A stretch of 18,982 nt of DNA, from assembly GCA_964558275.1 (NCBI GenBank), contig CAZLDH010000045.1:1-18982 (forward strand), in the 5' to 3' direction. Position 1 is the first letter of the stretch. The number at the start of each line of letters is the position of its first letter. This stretch comes from FW021-bin31 sp964558275. Lineage in GTDB: Bacteria; Bacteroidota; Bacteroidia; Chitinophagales; Chitinophagaceae. Of this stretch, positions 7,706 through 17,217 are shown in pieces. The position numbers and the translations under genes are program-made. The notes below the pieces were generated by a model that searched no databases, was not told where the DNA came from, and worked only from the letters and a program-made list of their open reading frames with translations.

Positions 7706-10294
7706 TTAGTTTTGTTCTTCATTATTGAGTTTCTTATTTCTCTTAAAATTATAGGAAACGTAAAGACTAAAATACCTGACGTGTTTTCGGTCGCTGCTGT
7801 ATTCTATATATTGGTCTGTTTGGTAAAAATTATCTCTGACGGAAGCACCAAACATGTTTTCTACACCGAAAGTAAGACTTAATTTATTTTTGATTAAATC
7901 GGCTCTCATCTTTAATCCCGATCGAAATTGTGACGGTCTTCTCCCTTGAGAAAAATAATGTGGTCCTGTATAGTTTCCATTCATGATGAGTGCAAGAAAT
8001 TTATAATTAATAGCAGCCCAAATCTTGAAGCTGCCTGTATATCCGGATACATTTCTAAATTCTTTACTGACATGTGGATCAAGTGAAATTTTTTGGAAGG
8101 CTGAGATGGCACCTTCCGCATTTATGTTAATTCGTGTATTCCATTCAGATATATTCTTGTAATAATGTATGCCTGCATTTAAACTTGCAGATCTTCGTTT
8201 TTCCTGCTTCAAATTAATGAAAGTACGAGTGGATACCCCATTGCTGTCTATTGAAGTATAAGGCGTGATAATATCCTTAGATATATCATCCTCCAGCTCC
8301 AGAGAAGCATAGACAGACCGGTAATTGTATTTATATTGAATTTGATAATTGTTGCTATTTTCCGGTCGTAAATAGGGATTTCCGGTCAGTATATTTAGTG
8401 GATCTTTATTATTTATATAAGGATTCAGTTGTCGCCAACTTGGCTGTGAGTTAATCCTTTTATATTGGAATGCGATTTGATGGTTGCCAATATCATATTT
8501 TAATGAAGCATCCGGTATGAAAGAGGTTTGTTTATAGGTGATTGTTTGTGCAGAATCATTTGCTTTAAAAACCTGATCATATTTTTGAATCTTAGGAGAA
8601 AGATATAAGGATATTTTTTGATTATCTGATGGTCGATAATTTACAGTAATCCCTGTAATAACGGATAATCGGTGGTTGTTGACGTTGCTTTGACGATAAT
8701 TATCGTGGCTTTCTCTGGAACGATAGAGTATTGCAGCACCTGACAGCCACTCCAATTTGTTATCGTGTTTACCAACAAGAAGTAACGAACTAAAGTTTTT
8801 ATTATTATTAAAGGTGTTGGTTGAGAGTCTTTCGTTTTTGAAAAGATCTGATGTAGTCAATGATGAATCGGATCTACTCACGTCGTTTCTGTCATGGCGG
8901 TGACTCCAAGAAAGTGCTCCATTCAAGAGGTAAAAATAATTATTGGAGGCACCAAAAGTGTTTTTATATTGGATATTGGTTTGGATATTCTGATTTTTAT
9001 TATCTCCTTTATTTAATTGATAAAGTGTATCATTTTTTATACGATATGCTCCTAAGGACTGATGAATTCCATTGGTTTGATGGTGTTGTAAATTAGCTGA
9101 TATACTAAGTTCTTTTCCTGTTTTTTCATAATCTTTTTTATAGTTGATACTCGTACTTAAACCATATCTGTCTGTCTGGGATGAGTTGTTTCGAATTCTG
9201 TACTGGTCATTTAAATTTTTGGGTGTATAGATTAAACTTTTATTTCTTCCTTCAGCATTTTGATTATGCCAATCCAAACGTGTTTGCACCCTTAATTTTT
9301 CCTTTTGTGTAAAATGAAAGGTGTATTGTGCATTTAAGTTTTGATTAAAAAAGGATCGTTCACGATAATTGTTTTGGTGGAGGGTTGTAGAGTCATTATT
9401 TTCCAAAAAGCTGATTCTATCTCTATAACTGCTGTCGGTACTTTTTTGTATATTGTTGCTGTAGCTCAGACTAAAAGGTTTCAAGTTCATATTAAAATTC
9501 ATCCGGCCGGTTTGTTCCCCTCGCGTATTTAATCCGGTAGTAATGCCGGCACGATATCCTCTGTATCGGATTTTTCTGGTTAAAATATTAATATAAAAAT
9601 GGTTGGTAACTCCCGAAATGCTTGCTATTGCTGCATCTCCCGGGTCGGGTGGGCTTTTGAGTATTTCTATGCGTTTTATCATAAAAGCCGGTGTGTTTTG
9701 CAGATAATCATTTACACTTATTCCAAGTTCTGATATAGGTTGATTATCGATATAGATGCTTACGCCTGTTTGACCTTTAACACGAATATTATTATTGAAG
9801 TCAATGGTTACAAGCGGCGTAAATGCAAGTACATCACGTGCGGAACCACCGGTTGCAAAGCCCTGGGGAACATTGAATATGGTGCTGTCCTTCTTAAAAA
9901 GATATAGCTTCTTTTTGGAAGTGATGGTGACTGTTTTGAGCTTTTTATGCAATAGGGAAAGTCCAATTTCTCCGAGTTGCAATTGTTGTTTTCCTTTTAT
10001 TGGCGGTAAAGTGATGTATTGTTTTTCGTATCCTATACAGGAAATTTCCAGTATTCGTCTTTCTTTAGGGGAAATTAGAATAGAAAAGGCTCCGTTTTTT
10101 TTAGAATGCTTCCACTTTATAAAAGTAGAATCTACGGATGAAAGTATTGATATAGTTGCATCTTTTATAGCTTTTCTACTTTTTTTATCAACTACAATTC
10201 CTGTTATCTCTACTTTCTTTACTTGAGATAATACAGGTATAGATAAAAGTAAACCTATAAATATTAATATGTTGAATCTTATTAATCTAAGCAT
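7706..10294 (-). CDS. Second outer-membrane beta-barrel protein, TonB-receptor-like
   Basis: An 862-residue protein with the same layout as its downstream neighbour but clearly divergent sequence. Signal peptide 1-24 (ending VLSQ). Carboxypeptidase-regulatory-like domain about 27-115 (ITGIVVDKKSRKAIKDATIS). Plug-like region about 135-235 with RDVLAFTPLVTIDFNNNIRV, SIYIDNQPISEL and a PPDPGD loop (215-220). Then a long barrel made of strands rich in Asn, Tyr, Arg and Ser, containing SYSNNIQ and YNYRSVYASLELE, closing near the C-terminus with YFSLYVSYNFKRNKK. Homologous proteins are usually annotated outer membrane beta-barrel family or TonB-dependent receptor; substrates are mostly unknown. It lies 54 bases downstream of the SNF2 gene on the same strand with no visible promoter or terminator between, so cotranscription is possible. 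It ends in a hydrophilic KLNNEEQN tail and not an aromatic residue. Confidence 0.86.
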   Translation of the reverse strand: MLRLIRFNILIFIGLLLSIPVLSQVKKVEITGIVVDKKSRKAIKDATISILSSVDSTFIKWKHSKKNGAFSILISPKERRILEISCIGYEKQYITLPPIKGKQQLQLGEIGLSLLHKKLKTVTITSKKKLYLFKKDSTIFNVPQGFATGGSARDVLAFTPLVTIDFNNNIRVKGQTGVSIYIDNQPISELGISVNDYLQNTPAFMIKRIEILKSPPDPGDAAIASISGVTNHFYINILTRKIRYRGYRAGITTGLNTRGEQTGRMNFNMNLKPFSLSYSNNIQKSTDSSYRDRISFLENNDSTTLHQNNYRERSFFNQNLNAQYTFHFTQKEKLRVQTRLDWHNQNAEGRNKSLIYTPKNLNDQYRIRNNSSQTDRYGLSTSINYKKDYEKTGKELSISANLQHHQTNGIHQSLGAYRIKNDTLYQLNKGDNKNQNIQTNIQYKNTFGASNNYFYLLNGALSWSHRHDRNDVSRSDSSLTTSDLFKNERLSTNTFNNNKNFSSLLLVGKHDNKLEWLSGAAILYRSRESHDNYRQSNVNNHRLSVITGITVNYRPSDNQKISLYLSPKIQKYDQVFKANDSAQTITYKQTSFIPDASLKYDIGNHQIAFQYKRINSQPSWRQLNPYINNKDPLNILTGNPYLRPENSNNYQIQYKYNYRSVYASLELEDDISKDIITPYTSIDSNGVSTRTFINLKQEKRRSASLNAGIHYYKNISEWNTRININAEGAISAFQKISLDPHVSKEFRNVSGYTGSFKIWAAINYKFLALIMNGNYTGPHYFSQGRRPSQFRSGLKMRADLIKNKLSLTFGVENMFGASVRDNFYQTDQYIEYSSDRKHVRYFSLYVSYNFKRNKKLNNEEQN

Positions 10295-10348
10295 TCATAA
10301 TTATAATCACTTGTATCTTTTTTTAGATTAGATGCAAGAGCAAAATCC

Positions 10349-13300
10349 TTAACTAAATAAATACATGATATCGTCTTTAGTTAGATTTTTAACAAAGCCA
10401 TCTTTTTCATCGGCGATGACATCTTTTACTAAAGTCTTTTTCTTTTTCTGTAAACGTAATATTTTTTCTTCAATTGTATCCTTACAAATCATTCGGTATG
10501 CAAAGATATTTTTCGTTTGACCAATACGATGTGTTCGGTCAATAGCCTGTTGCTCTACGGCAGGGTTCCACCATGGATCTACAATATAAACATAATCTGC
10601 GGCAGTAAGGTTTAATCCCACTCCCCCGGCTTTTAAGGAGATTAAGAAAACGCGCCTTTCCTTATCATTTTGAAAATTGTAAACAGCTTTCTCTCTGTCG
10701 GTGGGAGAGGTGCTCCCATCGAAGTATTCAAATGGAATTTTTTCTTTTTTTAGATTTTCTCTGATAAGTCCTAACATGCCTAAGAATTGAGAGAAAATGA
10801 GCACTTTGTGATTCCCTACATTATTTTGTAGTTCTCTGGTTAATTCGTTGAGTTTAACAGAGGCATTCACATGTTCTTCATTTTTTAGGATTGCCGGAGA
10901 ATCACAAATTTGCCTTAATTTCATTAACCCTTGTAAGATGGTGAGCTGTGAGCGTCCTATCCCTTGCTCATTTATTGTGCCTAATATCCTGGAACGATAT
11001 AGATTTTTGTATGAATCATAAATTTTACGCTGTTCTGTATCCATCTCGCAGAATAAAACCATTTCTGATTTATCCGGTAAATCTTTAGCTACCTGTTCTT
11101 TGGTTCTTCTTAAAATGAAAGGATATACCAATTTGCGAAGGTGTCTTTTCCTTTCCTCATCTTGTCCTTTATCAATGGGCTGAGAAAATTCATGTTTGAA
11201 GAAATCAATACTTCCCAGCATTCCCGGATTAAGGAAGTTTATTTGAGAATAAAGGTCGAAGGTGTTGTTTTGCATGGGCGTGCCACTCAAACAAAAACGA
11301 TTTGATGCATGTAATAACTGTGCTGCTTTGGTTACTTTACTAGCCGGATTTTTAATAAATTGGGATTCGTCCAGTATGACATAATCAAAATCCAATTTTG
11401 AAAAAAGCTGAATATCACTCCTCAAGGTTCCATAGGAGGTAATGATGATATTATTTTCTTTTATCTCTTTCACATTGTAATTCCTTTTGGGACCATGATG
11501 GATATAAAAGGATAAATCCGGAGTGAATTTATCAACTTCATTTTCCCAATTGTAAATCACGGAAGTTGGGCAAACAACTAATGCCAAGCATCGCTTATTT
11601 TCATTTTTAAAATACTGTAAAAAGCTTAGTGTTTGCAGCGTTTTACCCAATCCCATATCATCAGCTAAAATCCCCCCCCATTTGATATCATTGAGGTAGT
11701 TTAACCAATGAAAACCGCTTTCCTGGTAATCTCGTAGTTTTGTTTGAATATTAGCGGGTATGGGAATATTCGGAAGGTTATCGAAGTTGAGCAGGTTGTT
11801 TCTTTTTTCTTCAAGCTCATTTTTTAATCGTTCATCATCAATGTATTCATGTAGCTCGTCTATGATACTAAAATTATATTTGGATACGGTGAGTCCTTTC
11901 TCTGATTTTTGACCCATTCTAAACAAGAGACCATACTTTTCCATCCATTCTTCAGGAAGGATTCCCAATGATCCATCCTGAAGCGGAATATAATTTTGTT
12001 TTTTGGAGAGGGCTTTCTGAATATCACCGATTCGGGCTATTTGATCTCCAAAAGAGACCTCAACATGGGCATCAAACCAGTCGATATTAGAGCTTAATTC
12101 CAGTTTGGTTTTGGGTTTGTTTTGGTTAAATCTAAACTTCTTTAACCTGTCCAGTCCTTTGGTGAGTACATTTTTCTTCTTTAACAGTTCCATGAATTTG
12201 AGGAACCAATTTTGTGTTAATGCATCTTTAGATTGAAGATGAAAGTAATTTTGATTAACATTTCTCTCAAATCGAGGATGTGCTTTACGAATGGTATTAA
12301 AAAAATCTTTTTCTGCTTCTTTATCTCGTTTTACAAGCAATACCCTTCCCTCTTTAGCAGTAATTATCTGTTCTCCATTATCCCATTCAACAAATTCATT
12401 ATTGTATTTATACAGCGGTTGTATGAGTAATAGACTATTTAGCTCTTTGAAATTAATACAGAACTGAGGTTCAATTTCATCCGATTTCTTAATTAGATCA
12501 TCCGAAAAATTAACTTTATATTTATTACTAATTGGTAGAATCTCTTCTTTTAGACGCTTGTCCCAGACATCTTCCGGAATAGAAATCGGATTATTATTTA
12601 AATATGGATAAATAATCAGGCTGTCTTTTACACTACTGAAAAGATAGATTTCTTTATTGTAAAAGAAAATCAATGGAGATTTAGCCTGATTCTTATCAAT
12701 GGAAATCTTTTGACCATTTAGGTTTATCAAACATTGTACCTGAATTTTATTTCCTTTTTTAGTTACTTCGAAGCTTGGTCGGACAAGTTCTTTACGCGCT
12801 TTTATTGACCGAAGATCTTTGGGTCGATAAGCATCTTTTTCCGGAAGTAAAAATACACGTTTACTGTTTTCCAAATGAGGAAATAATTTTTTTAAGCGCG
12901 TGTAATTATATTCCAAAAGAAGCTTTTGTGTTTCATGCGGTATCCCCGTTTGGTCATCTTCTGTATAAATATTTTCCCATATTCCGGCATAGGAGGAGTT
13001 TCTATTGAGATATTTTGTACGTTCGTAAGGTTGTAATTTCCTGATTGGAGAAATGAGTTCTCTGTCTTCCCTGGAATAACTGTAGTAATCAATATATTTA
13101 GATAAATCTATGGTTTTTACCTGTCCGCTAAATTCTTCTTGTCCCTCAGGAACATCACCTTTTATTAGCCCTAACGAAAGATAAGGAAACTCCTTTTCTG
13201 AGGGATTAATAACAACACCGAGCTTTTTGTAAATACCGGATTCACGATTCTTGTGTTCCGAAAGAAATGGATTTATACCACCGGCTCCTGCCAGATGTCG

Positions 13301-14197
13301 GGAACGAACCCCTTGTGGTAAAACAACAACATCTTTTGGATCTTTGGAAACGGATGTATTGAATACGGGTTCCTTTTCTTCCTCTTTATTCTTAGTAGGT
13401 CTACTGATGACTCTTTTTATGGAAGGATCTAATAGACGTAAAAAAGGTTTACCTTTTTTAAAGGAAAACTCAAATATTCCTTTAAGATTATCATCTAAAG
13501 AATAGCCATATTGAGCAAGTAATTTATTTTTTACTTTATCCCAGTTTTTGATGGTATCAAAATAATATTCATCATGGGAGTTGAGAAGCTGCAGGAATAA
13601 AGCCACCTTATGAATGCACAGCGGATGTTCATATTCACTACAAGTACATGAAGTATCATAGCTCCCAACTTTATTCTTTTTTAACTCAAGTTCAAAAATT
13701 TCTTTTTTATAGACTAGATCTGCTTTTACGGTTGCTTCTTTTTCTTCTTTTATCCTGGCGGGTAATTTTTTCGCTAACTTCTCTGCTTCCAGGTAATTTT
13801 TGCGAGAGGTTAAAAGCTTGAGCGTTTTAGGCTCAATATTTTGCATTTTTATGACTGTATGTTGTTGTTTATAGTGAGAGGGATCCTCATTCAGGTCACC
13901 TTCTGCCAGCAAAATATCTAGTTGTAACAAGGCGGCCACTTCATGTCGGCATATGTCATTGACGTCATCCGGACATTCACAGTCTATTTCTAATTGATCT
14001 TCGTCGTTAAATTTATTTATAGTTACTTTATAGGTTGTTGGAAATGTATCGTTAGTTACCTGAAAGGTTGCTTTATTTGTTTTTTGACTTATATCGGTTA
14101 ATACAACCCCGCGCATGGCATAAATTGCTTTTCCTTGGCGAATAACTTCTTGTTTGGTATGATTATCAACGTATTCTAATAAATCGGGTAGTGGCAT
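10349..14197 (-). CDS. SNF2/SWI2-family DNA translocase with two SWIM zinc-finger motifs
   Basis: A 1282-residue superfamily 2 ATPase. Near the N-terminus are two SWIM-type zinc motifs of identical spacing, CxCx7CxH: C73-C75-C83-H85 and C184-C186-C194-H196. Residues about 200-800 hold no motif I recognise; this is where a bacterial SNF2-associated domain could lie. The SNF2 ATPase core starts near 825: GGILADDMGLGKTLQT (Walker A, about 850), VILDESQFIKNP (motif II, DESQ, about 943), LSGTPMQNNTFDLYSQINFL (motif III). The C-terminal helicase lobe has LIFSQFLGML, SLKAGGVGLNLTAADYVY and QQAIDRTHRIGQT (motif VI, about 1218). Such proteins translocate on double-stranded DNA and remodel protein-DNA complexes. 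Bacterial roles (transcription recycling as in RapA, repair, defence) vary, and none can be assigned here. A consensus promoter lies at 14230-14260. The gene is divergent from uvrA and followed by two barrel genes. Confidence 0.9.
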   Translation of the reverse strand: MPLPDLLEYVDNHTKQEVIRQGKAIYAMRGVVLTDISQKTNKATFQVTNDTFPTTYKVTINKFNDEDQLEIDCECPDDVNDICRHEVAALLQLDILLAEGDLNEDPSHYKQQHTVIKMQNIEPKTLKLLTSRKNYLEAEKLAKKLPARIKEEKEATVKADLVYKKEIFELELKKNKVGSYDTSCTCSEYEHPLCIHKVALFLQLLNSHDEYYFDTIKNWDKVKNKLLAQYGYSLDDNLKGIFEFSFKKGKPFLRLLDPSIKRVISRPTKNKEEEKEPVFNTSVSKDPKDVVVLPQGVRSRHLAGAGGINPFLSEHKNRESGIYKKLGVVINPSEKEFPYLSLGLIKGDVPEGQEEFSGQVKTIDLSKYIDYYSYSREDRELISPIRKLQPYERTKYLNRNSSYAGIWENIYTEDDQTGIPHETQKLLLEYNYTRLKKLFPHLENSKRVFLLPEKDAYRPKDLRSIKARKELVRPSFEVTKKGNKIQVQCLINLNGQKISIDKNQAKSPLIFFYNKEIYLFSSVKDSLIIYPYLNNNPISIPEDVWDKRLKEEILPISNKYKVNFSDDLIKKSDEIEPQFCINFKELNSLLLIQPLYKYNNEFVEWDNGEQIITAKEGRVLLVKRDKEAEKDFFNTIRKAHPRFERNVNQNYFHLQSKDALTQNWFLKFMELLKKKNVLTKGLDRLKKFRFNQNKPKTKLELSSNIDWFDAHVEVSFGDQIARIGDIQKALSKKQNYIPLQDGSLGILPEEWMEKYGLLFRMGQKSEKGLTVSKYNFSIIDELHEYIDDERLKNELEEKRNNLLNFDNLPNIPIPANIQTKLRDYQESGFHWLNYLNDIKWGGILADDMGLGKTLQTLSFLQYFKNENKRCLALVVCPTSVIYNWENEVDKFTPDLSFYIHHGPKRNYNVKEIKENNIIITSYGTLRSDIQLFSKLDFDYVILDESQFIKNPASKVTKAAQLLHASNRFCLSGTPMQNNTFDLYSQINFLNPGMLGSIDFFKHEFSQPIDKGQDEERKRHLRKLVYPFILRRTKEQVAKDLPDKSEMVLFCEMDTEQRKIYDSYKNLYRSRILGTINEQGIGRSQLTILQGLMKLRQICDSPAILKNEEHVNASVKLNELTRELQNNVGNHKVLIFSQFLGMLGLIRENLKKEKIPFEYFDGSTSPTDREKAVYNFQNDKERRVFLISLKAGGVGLNLTAADYVYIVDPWWNPAVEQQAIDRTHRIGQTKNIFAYRMICKDTIEEKILRLQKKKKTLVKDVIADEKDGFVKNLTKDDIMYLFS

Positions 14198-14229
14198 AAT
14201 GAAATTTATTTTCCATGAAAAGGAAGATG

Positions 14230-14260
14230 CAAATTTACAACAAAAATGCCTTTATTTAAA
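14230..14260 (-). promoter_or_regulatory. Predicted promoter of the SNF2-family gene
   Basis: On the minus strand TAAATTTG (14230-14237) matches TAnnTTTG exactly, with TTTA (14257-14260, one base off TTTG) 19 bases upstream. The transcript would start near 14225, about 25-30 nt before the ATG at 14195-14197. A short inverted repeat, CCTTT-ATTT-AAAGG at 14249-14262, overlaps the -33 element and could be an operator, though arms of 5 bases are weak evidence. Confidence 0.5.
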
Positions 14261-14389
14261 GGAATAAAAGCTGTTTGCAGGATAGGTAAATTTATTGAAA
14301 ATAAAGTAACATATAAAATTGTTGTTTATTTTTTTTGAAGATGATGACTGAATAAACTGTCAGAGGAGGATATTCAGGTTTTTACTCCT

Positions 14390-14397
14390 TACCTTTG
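14390..14397 (+). promoter_or_regulatory. Predicted uvrA -7 promoter element
   Basis: TACCTTTG matches TAnnTTTG exactly but ends only 7 bases before the first ATG of uvrA (14405). No TTTG-like -33 element is visible at 19-21 bases upstream. If used, the transcript would start at about 14401-14404, giving almost no leader ahead of the first ATG, or about 10-15 nt ahead of the in-frame ATGs at 14414 and 14417. Confidence 0.45.
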
Positions 14398-14404
14398 ATC
14401 TGTC

Positions 14405-17206
14405 ATGAATAAAATGATGAAAAATAATAAAAAACCAAACATAGCGCCCATCTTTATAAAAGGGGCAAATATTCATAATCTAAAGAATGTTGATGTTGAG
14501 ATTCCGAGGAATAGCTTAGTGGTAGTGACCGGAGTTTCAGGATCGGGAAAATCTTCGCTTGCCATTGATACCCTTTATGCAGAAGGTCAGCGACGATATG
14601 CAGAAAGTCTGAGTGCTTATGCAAGACAATTTTTGGTGAGAATGGATAAACCGGAAGTCGATTATATTAAAGGAATTTGTCCGGCTATTGCGATTGAGCA
14701 AAAAGTGTCTTTTCGTACTCCCCGATCCACCGTTGGATCTATGACGGAAGTTTATGATTATATGCGATTATTGTTTGCCCGTATAGGCAAGACGTATTCT
14801 CCAAAGTCGGGAGAATTAGTTACTAAGGATGAAATTAGTGATGTTGTAGATTTTATTAAAAGTCGGGATAAAGGGTGTAAAATACAGGTGTTGGTGCCTT
14901 TGGATATAGATTCAAATCGAGAGGTACTGAAAGAAATGGAAATCTTGCTTCAAAAAGGCTTTAACAGAATTTATGTAAAAAATGGAGATCAAAAAGGAAA
15001 AGTGCATAAAATCGAAGATGTTATTGAGTCCGGGAAATGGAAAGAAACAGGAGTCCCTTATGTTGTTATTGATAGATTGGTGGTTAAAGATTTTGAAGAA
15101 GACGAGTTACATCGGATGGCAGATAGTATCCAGACTGCTTTTTATGAGAATGATAATCGTTGTCAGATTGAATTGGATTTTGCATCTCTTCATTCTTTTT
15201 CGGGGCGATTTGAAAAAGATGGATTACAATTTCAGGAACCTGTTCCCAATTTGTTTTCTTTTAATAATCCCTTGGGGGCATGTCCGCGATGTGAAGGATT
15301 TGGTCAGGTGTTAGGTGTAGATCCGGATTTGGTCATTCCTAATAGGAGTTTAAGTGTCTATGAAGGAGCTATTGCTTGTTGGCATGGAAATAAATTAAAA
15401 AAATGGAATGATGCTCTAATCCATTCTTCCAGAAAATTTAATTTTCCTATTCATACGCCAATAGAAGAGTTAACGGAGTCGGAAGAAAAGTTGTTGTGGA
15501 AAGGAAATGATTATTTTGATGGAATTAATGACTTTTTTAAGATGGTAGAGGGCAATCAGTATAAAGTACAATACAGGGTGTTAAAATCGAGATATCAGGG
15601 CAGGACAAAGTGTCCGGAATGTGATGGGAAAAGATTGAAAAAAGAAGCTTTTTATGTAAAAATTGACGGTGCTAGCATTGCCGATTTGGTAGAAATGCCT
15701 GTAAAACACTTGATGAAATGGTTTGACAAAATCCGGCTTTCAGATTTTGATACCAAAGTGGCTAAAAGATTATTGATTGAAATTAATCAGCGTTTAGAAA
15801 CATTGGTAGAAGTGGGATTAGGATATTTAACACTCAATCGACCGGCCAATACTTTGAGTGGAGGAGAAAGCCAGCGGATTCAGCTGACCCGGTTTTTAGG
15901 AAGTAATCTGACCGACTCACTGTATATTCTGGATGAACCCAGTATTGGATTGCATTCTCGAGATACCAATAGACTTATAGGGGTACTTCAGAAATTAAAA
16001 TCATTGAATAATACTGTTGTTGTAGTTGAACACGATGAGGCGATGATGAAAGCTGCCGATCATATTATTGATATGGGACCAATGGCAAGTTATTTAGGCG
16101 GGGAAGTGGTCTTTTCCGGCGATTATAAAGATATTATCAAGGATAAAAATAGTCTTACCGGAAAGTATTTGAGTGGTAAATTAAAAGTAGAATCTTCCCG
16201 GTCGATCCGGAATCCCAAACGATTTATCACTCTCAGAGGATGTAAACACCATAATCTAAAAAATATAGATGTAGATTTTCCGTTGAAAGCACTTTCGGTG
16301 GTAAGTGGAGTCAGTGGTTCCGGGAAAACTTCTTTGGTAAAAGAAATTCTGTATCCGGCTATAAAGAAAGCATTGAAGGAAGCAACTGATCGCCCCGGAA
16401 ACTTTAAAAAACTGGATGGAGACTATTCAAAAATAAGTCAGATTGAACTGGTAGATCAAAATCCTATTGGCAAGTCCTCTCGATCCAATCCCGTTACGTA
16501 TATCAAAGCCTATGATGCTATTCGCCGTTTGTTTGCAGGTCAGCAATTGAGTAAAATGCGGGGTTTCAAACCAAAGCATTTTTCTTTTAATGTGGATGGG
16601 GGGCGTTGTGATACCTGTAAAGGAGAAGGCGAAAATATTGTGGAAATGCAGTTTCTGGCAGATGTTCGGTTGGTGTGTGAAAGTTGTGGCGGTAAAAGGT
16701 TTAAAGAAGAAATTTTAGATGTAAAATATAAAGATAGAAATATATATGATGTATTGGATATGACAGTGGATGAGGCTATTCCCTTTTTTGAGGCTGAAAA
16801 GGAAGTAGTTAAAAAGCTACAGCCTTTAAATGATGTAGGCTTGGGATATATTAAATTAGGTCAATCTTCCAATACTTTGAGTGGTGGAGAAGCACAAAGA
16901 ATAAAACTAGCTTCTTTTTTAGGGAAAAAGCGACGTCATTCGGATCACATTCTTTTTATTTTCGATGAACCGACCACGGGATTGCATTTTAATGATATTA
17001 AGAAATTGTTATCCTCTTTTAATGCATTAATAGACCAAGGAAACTCTATTGTGGTGGTAGAACACAATCTGGATGTGATTAAAAATTCGGATTACCTTAT
17101 TGAACTTGGTACTGAAGGAGGAGAAGAAGGGGGATACCTCATTTATGAGGGTGTTCCCTCCGGAATAAAAAAGATGAAAAACAGTCCTACTGCACCTTAT
17201 TTTTAG
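14405..17206 (+). CDS. uvrA: UvrA, ATPase subunit of the UvrABC excinuclease
   Basis: A 933-residue ABC-type ATPase for damage recognition in nucleotide excision repair; it works as a dimer that loads UvrB. First half: Walker A GVSGSGKSS (43-51), a span of about 130-250 where the UvrB-binding domain lies, a zinc module with CPRC (293-296) and CPEC (403-406), signature LSGGESQRIQL (about 484) and Walker B LDEPSIGLH. Second half: Walker A GVSGSGKTS (about 635), zinc finger C735-C738-C758-C761 with the same 19-residue spacing as E. coli UvrA, signature LSGGEAQRIKL (about 825), and FIFDEPTTGLHF. All ATP and zinc motifs are intact. The UvrB-binding span argues against the shorter UvrA2 type, although many Bacteroidota carry more than one UvrA and this could be the second. 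ATGs at 14405, 14414 and 14417 are all possible starts. It converges on rpoD with 11 bases between stops. Confidence 0.92.
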   Translation: MNKMMKNNKKPNIAPIFIKGANIHNLKNVDVEIPRNSLVVVTGVSGSGKSSLAIDTLYAEGQRRYAESLSAYARQFLVRMDKPEVDYIKGICPAIAIEQKVSFRTPRSTVGSMTEVYDYMRLLFARIGKTYSPKSGELVTKDEISDVVDFIKSRDKGCKIQVLVPLDIDSNREVLKEMEILLQKGFNRIYVKNGDQKGKVHKIEDVIESGKWKETGVPYVVIDRLVVKDFEEDELHRMADSIQTAFYENDNRCQIELDFASLHSFSGRFEKDGLQFQEPVPNLFSFNNPLGACPRCEGFGQVLGVDPDLVIPNRSLSVYEGAIACWHGNKLKKWNDALIHSSRKFNFPIHTPIEELTESEEKLLWKGNDYFDGINDFFKMVEGNQYKVQYRVLKSRYQGRTKCPECDGKRLKKEAFYVKIDGASIADLVEMPVKHLMKWFDKIRLSDFDTKVAKRLLIEINQRLETLVEVGLGYLTLNRPANTLSGGESQRIQLTRFLGSNLTDSLYILDEPSIGLHSRDTNRLIGVLQKLKSLNNTVVVVEHDEAMMKAADHIIDMGPMASYLGGEVVFSGDYKDIIKDKNSLTGKYLSGKLKVESSRSIRNPKRFITLRGCKHHNLKNIDVDFPLKALSVVSGVSGSGKTSLVKEILYPAIKKALKEATDRPGNFKKLDGDYSKISQIELVDQNPIGKSSRSNPVTYIKAYDAIRRLFAGQQLSKMRGFKPKHFSFNVDGGRCDTCKGEGENIVEMQFLADVRLVCESCGGKRFKEEILDVKYKDRNIYDVLDMTVDEAIPFFEAEKEVVKKLQPLNDVGLGYIKLGQSSNTLSGGEAQRIKLASFLGKKRRHSDHILFIFDEPTTGLHFNDIKKLLSSFNALIDQGNSIVVVEHNLDVIKNSDYLIELGTEGGEEGGYLIYEGVPSGIKKMKNSPTAPYF

Positions 17207-17217
17207 AAAAGTAGGTT

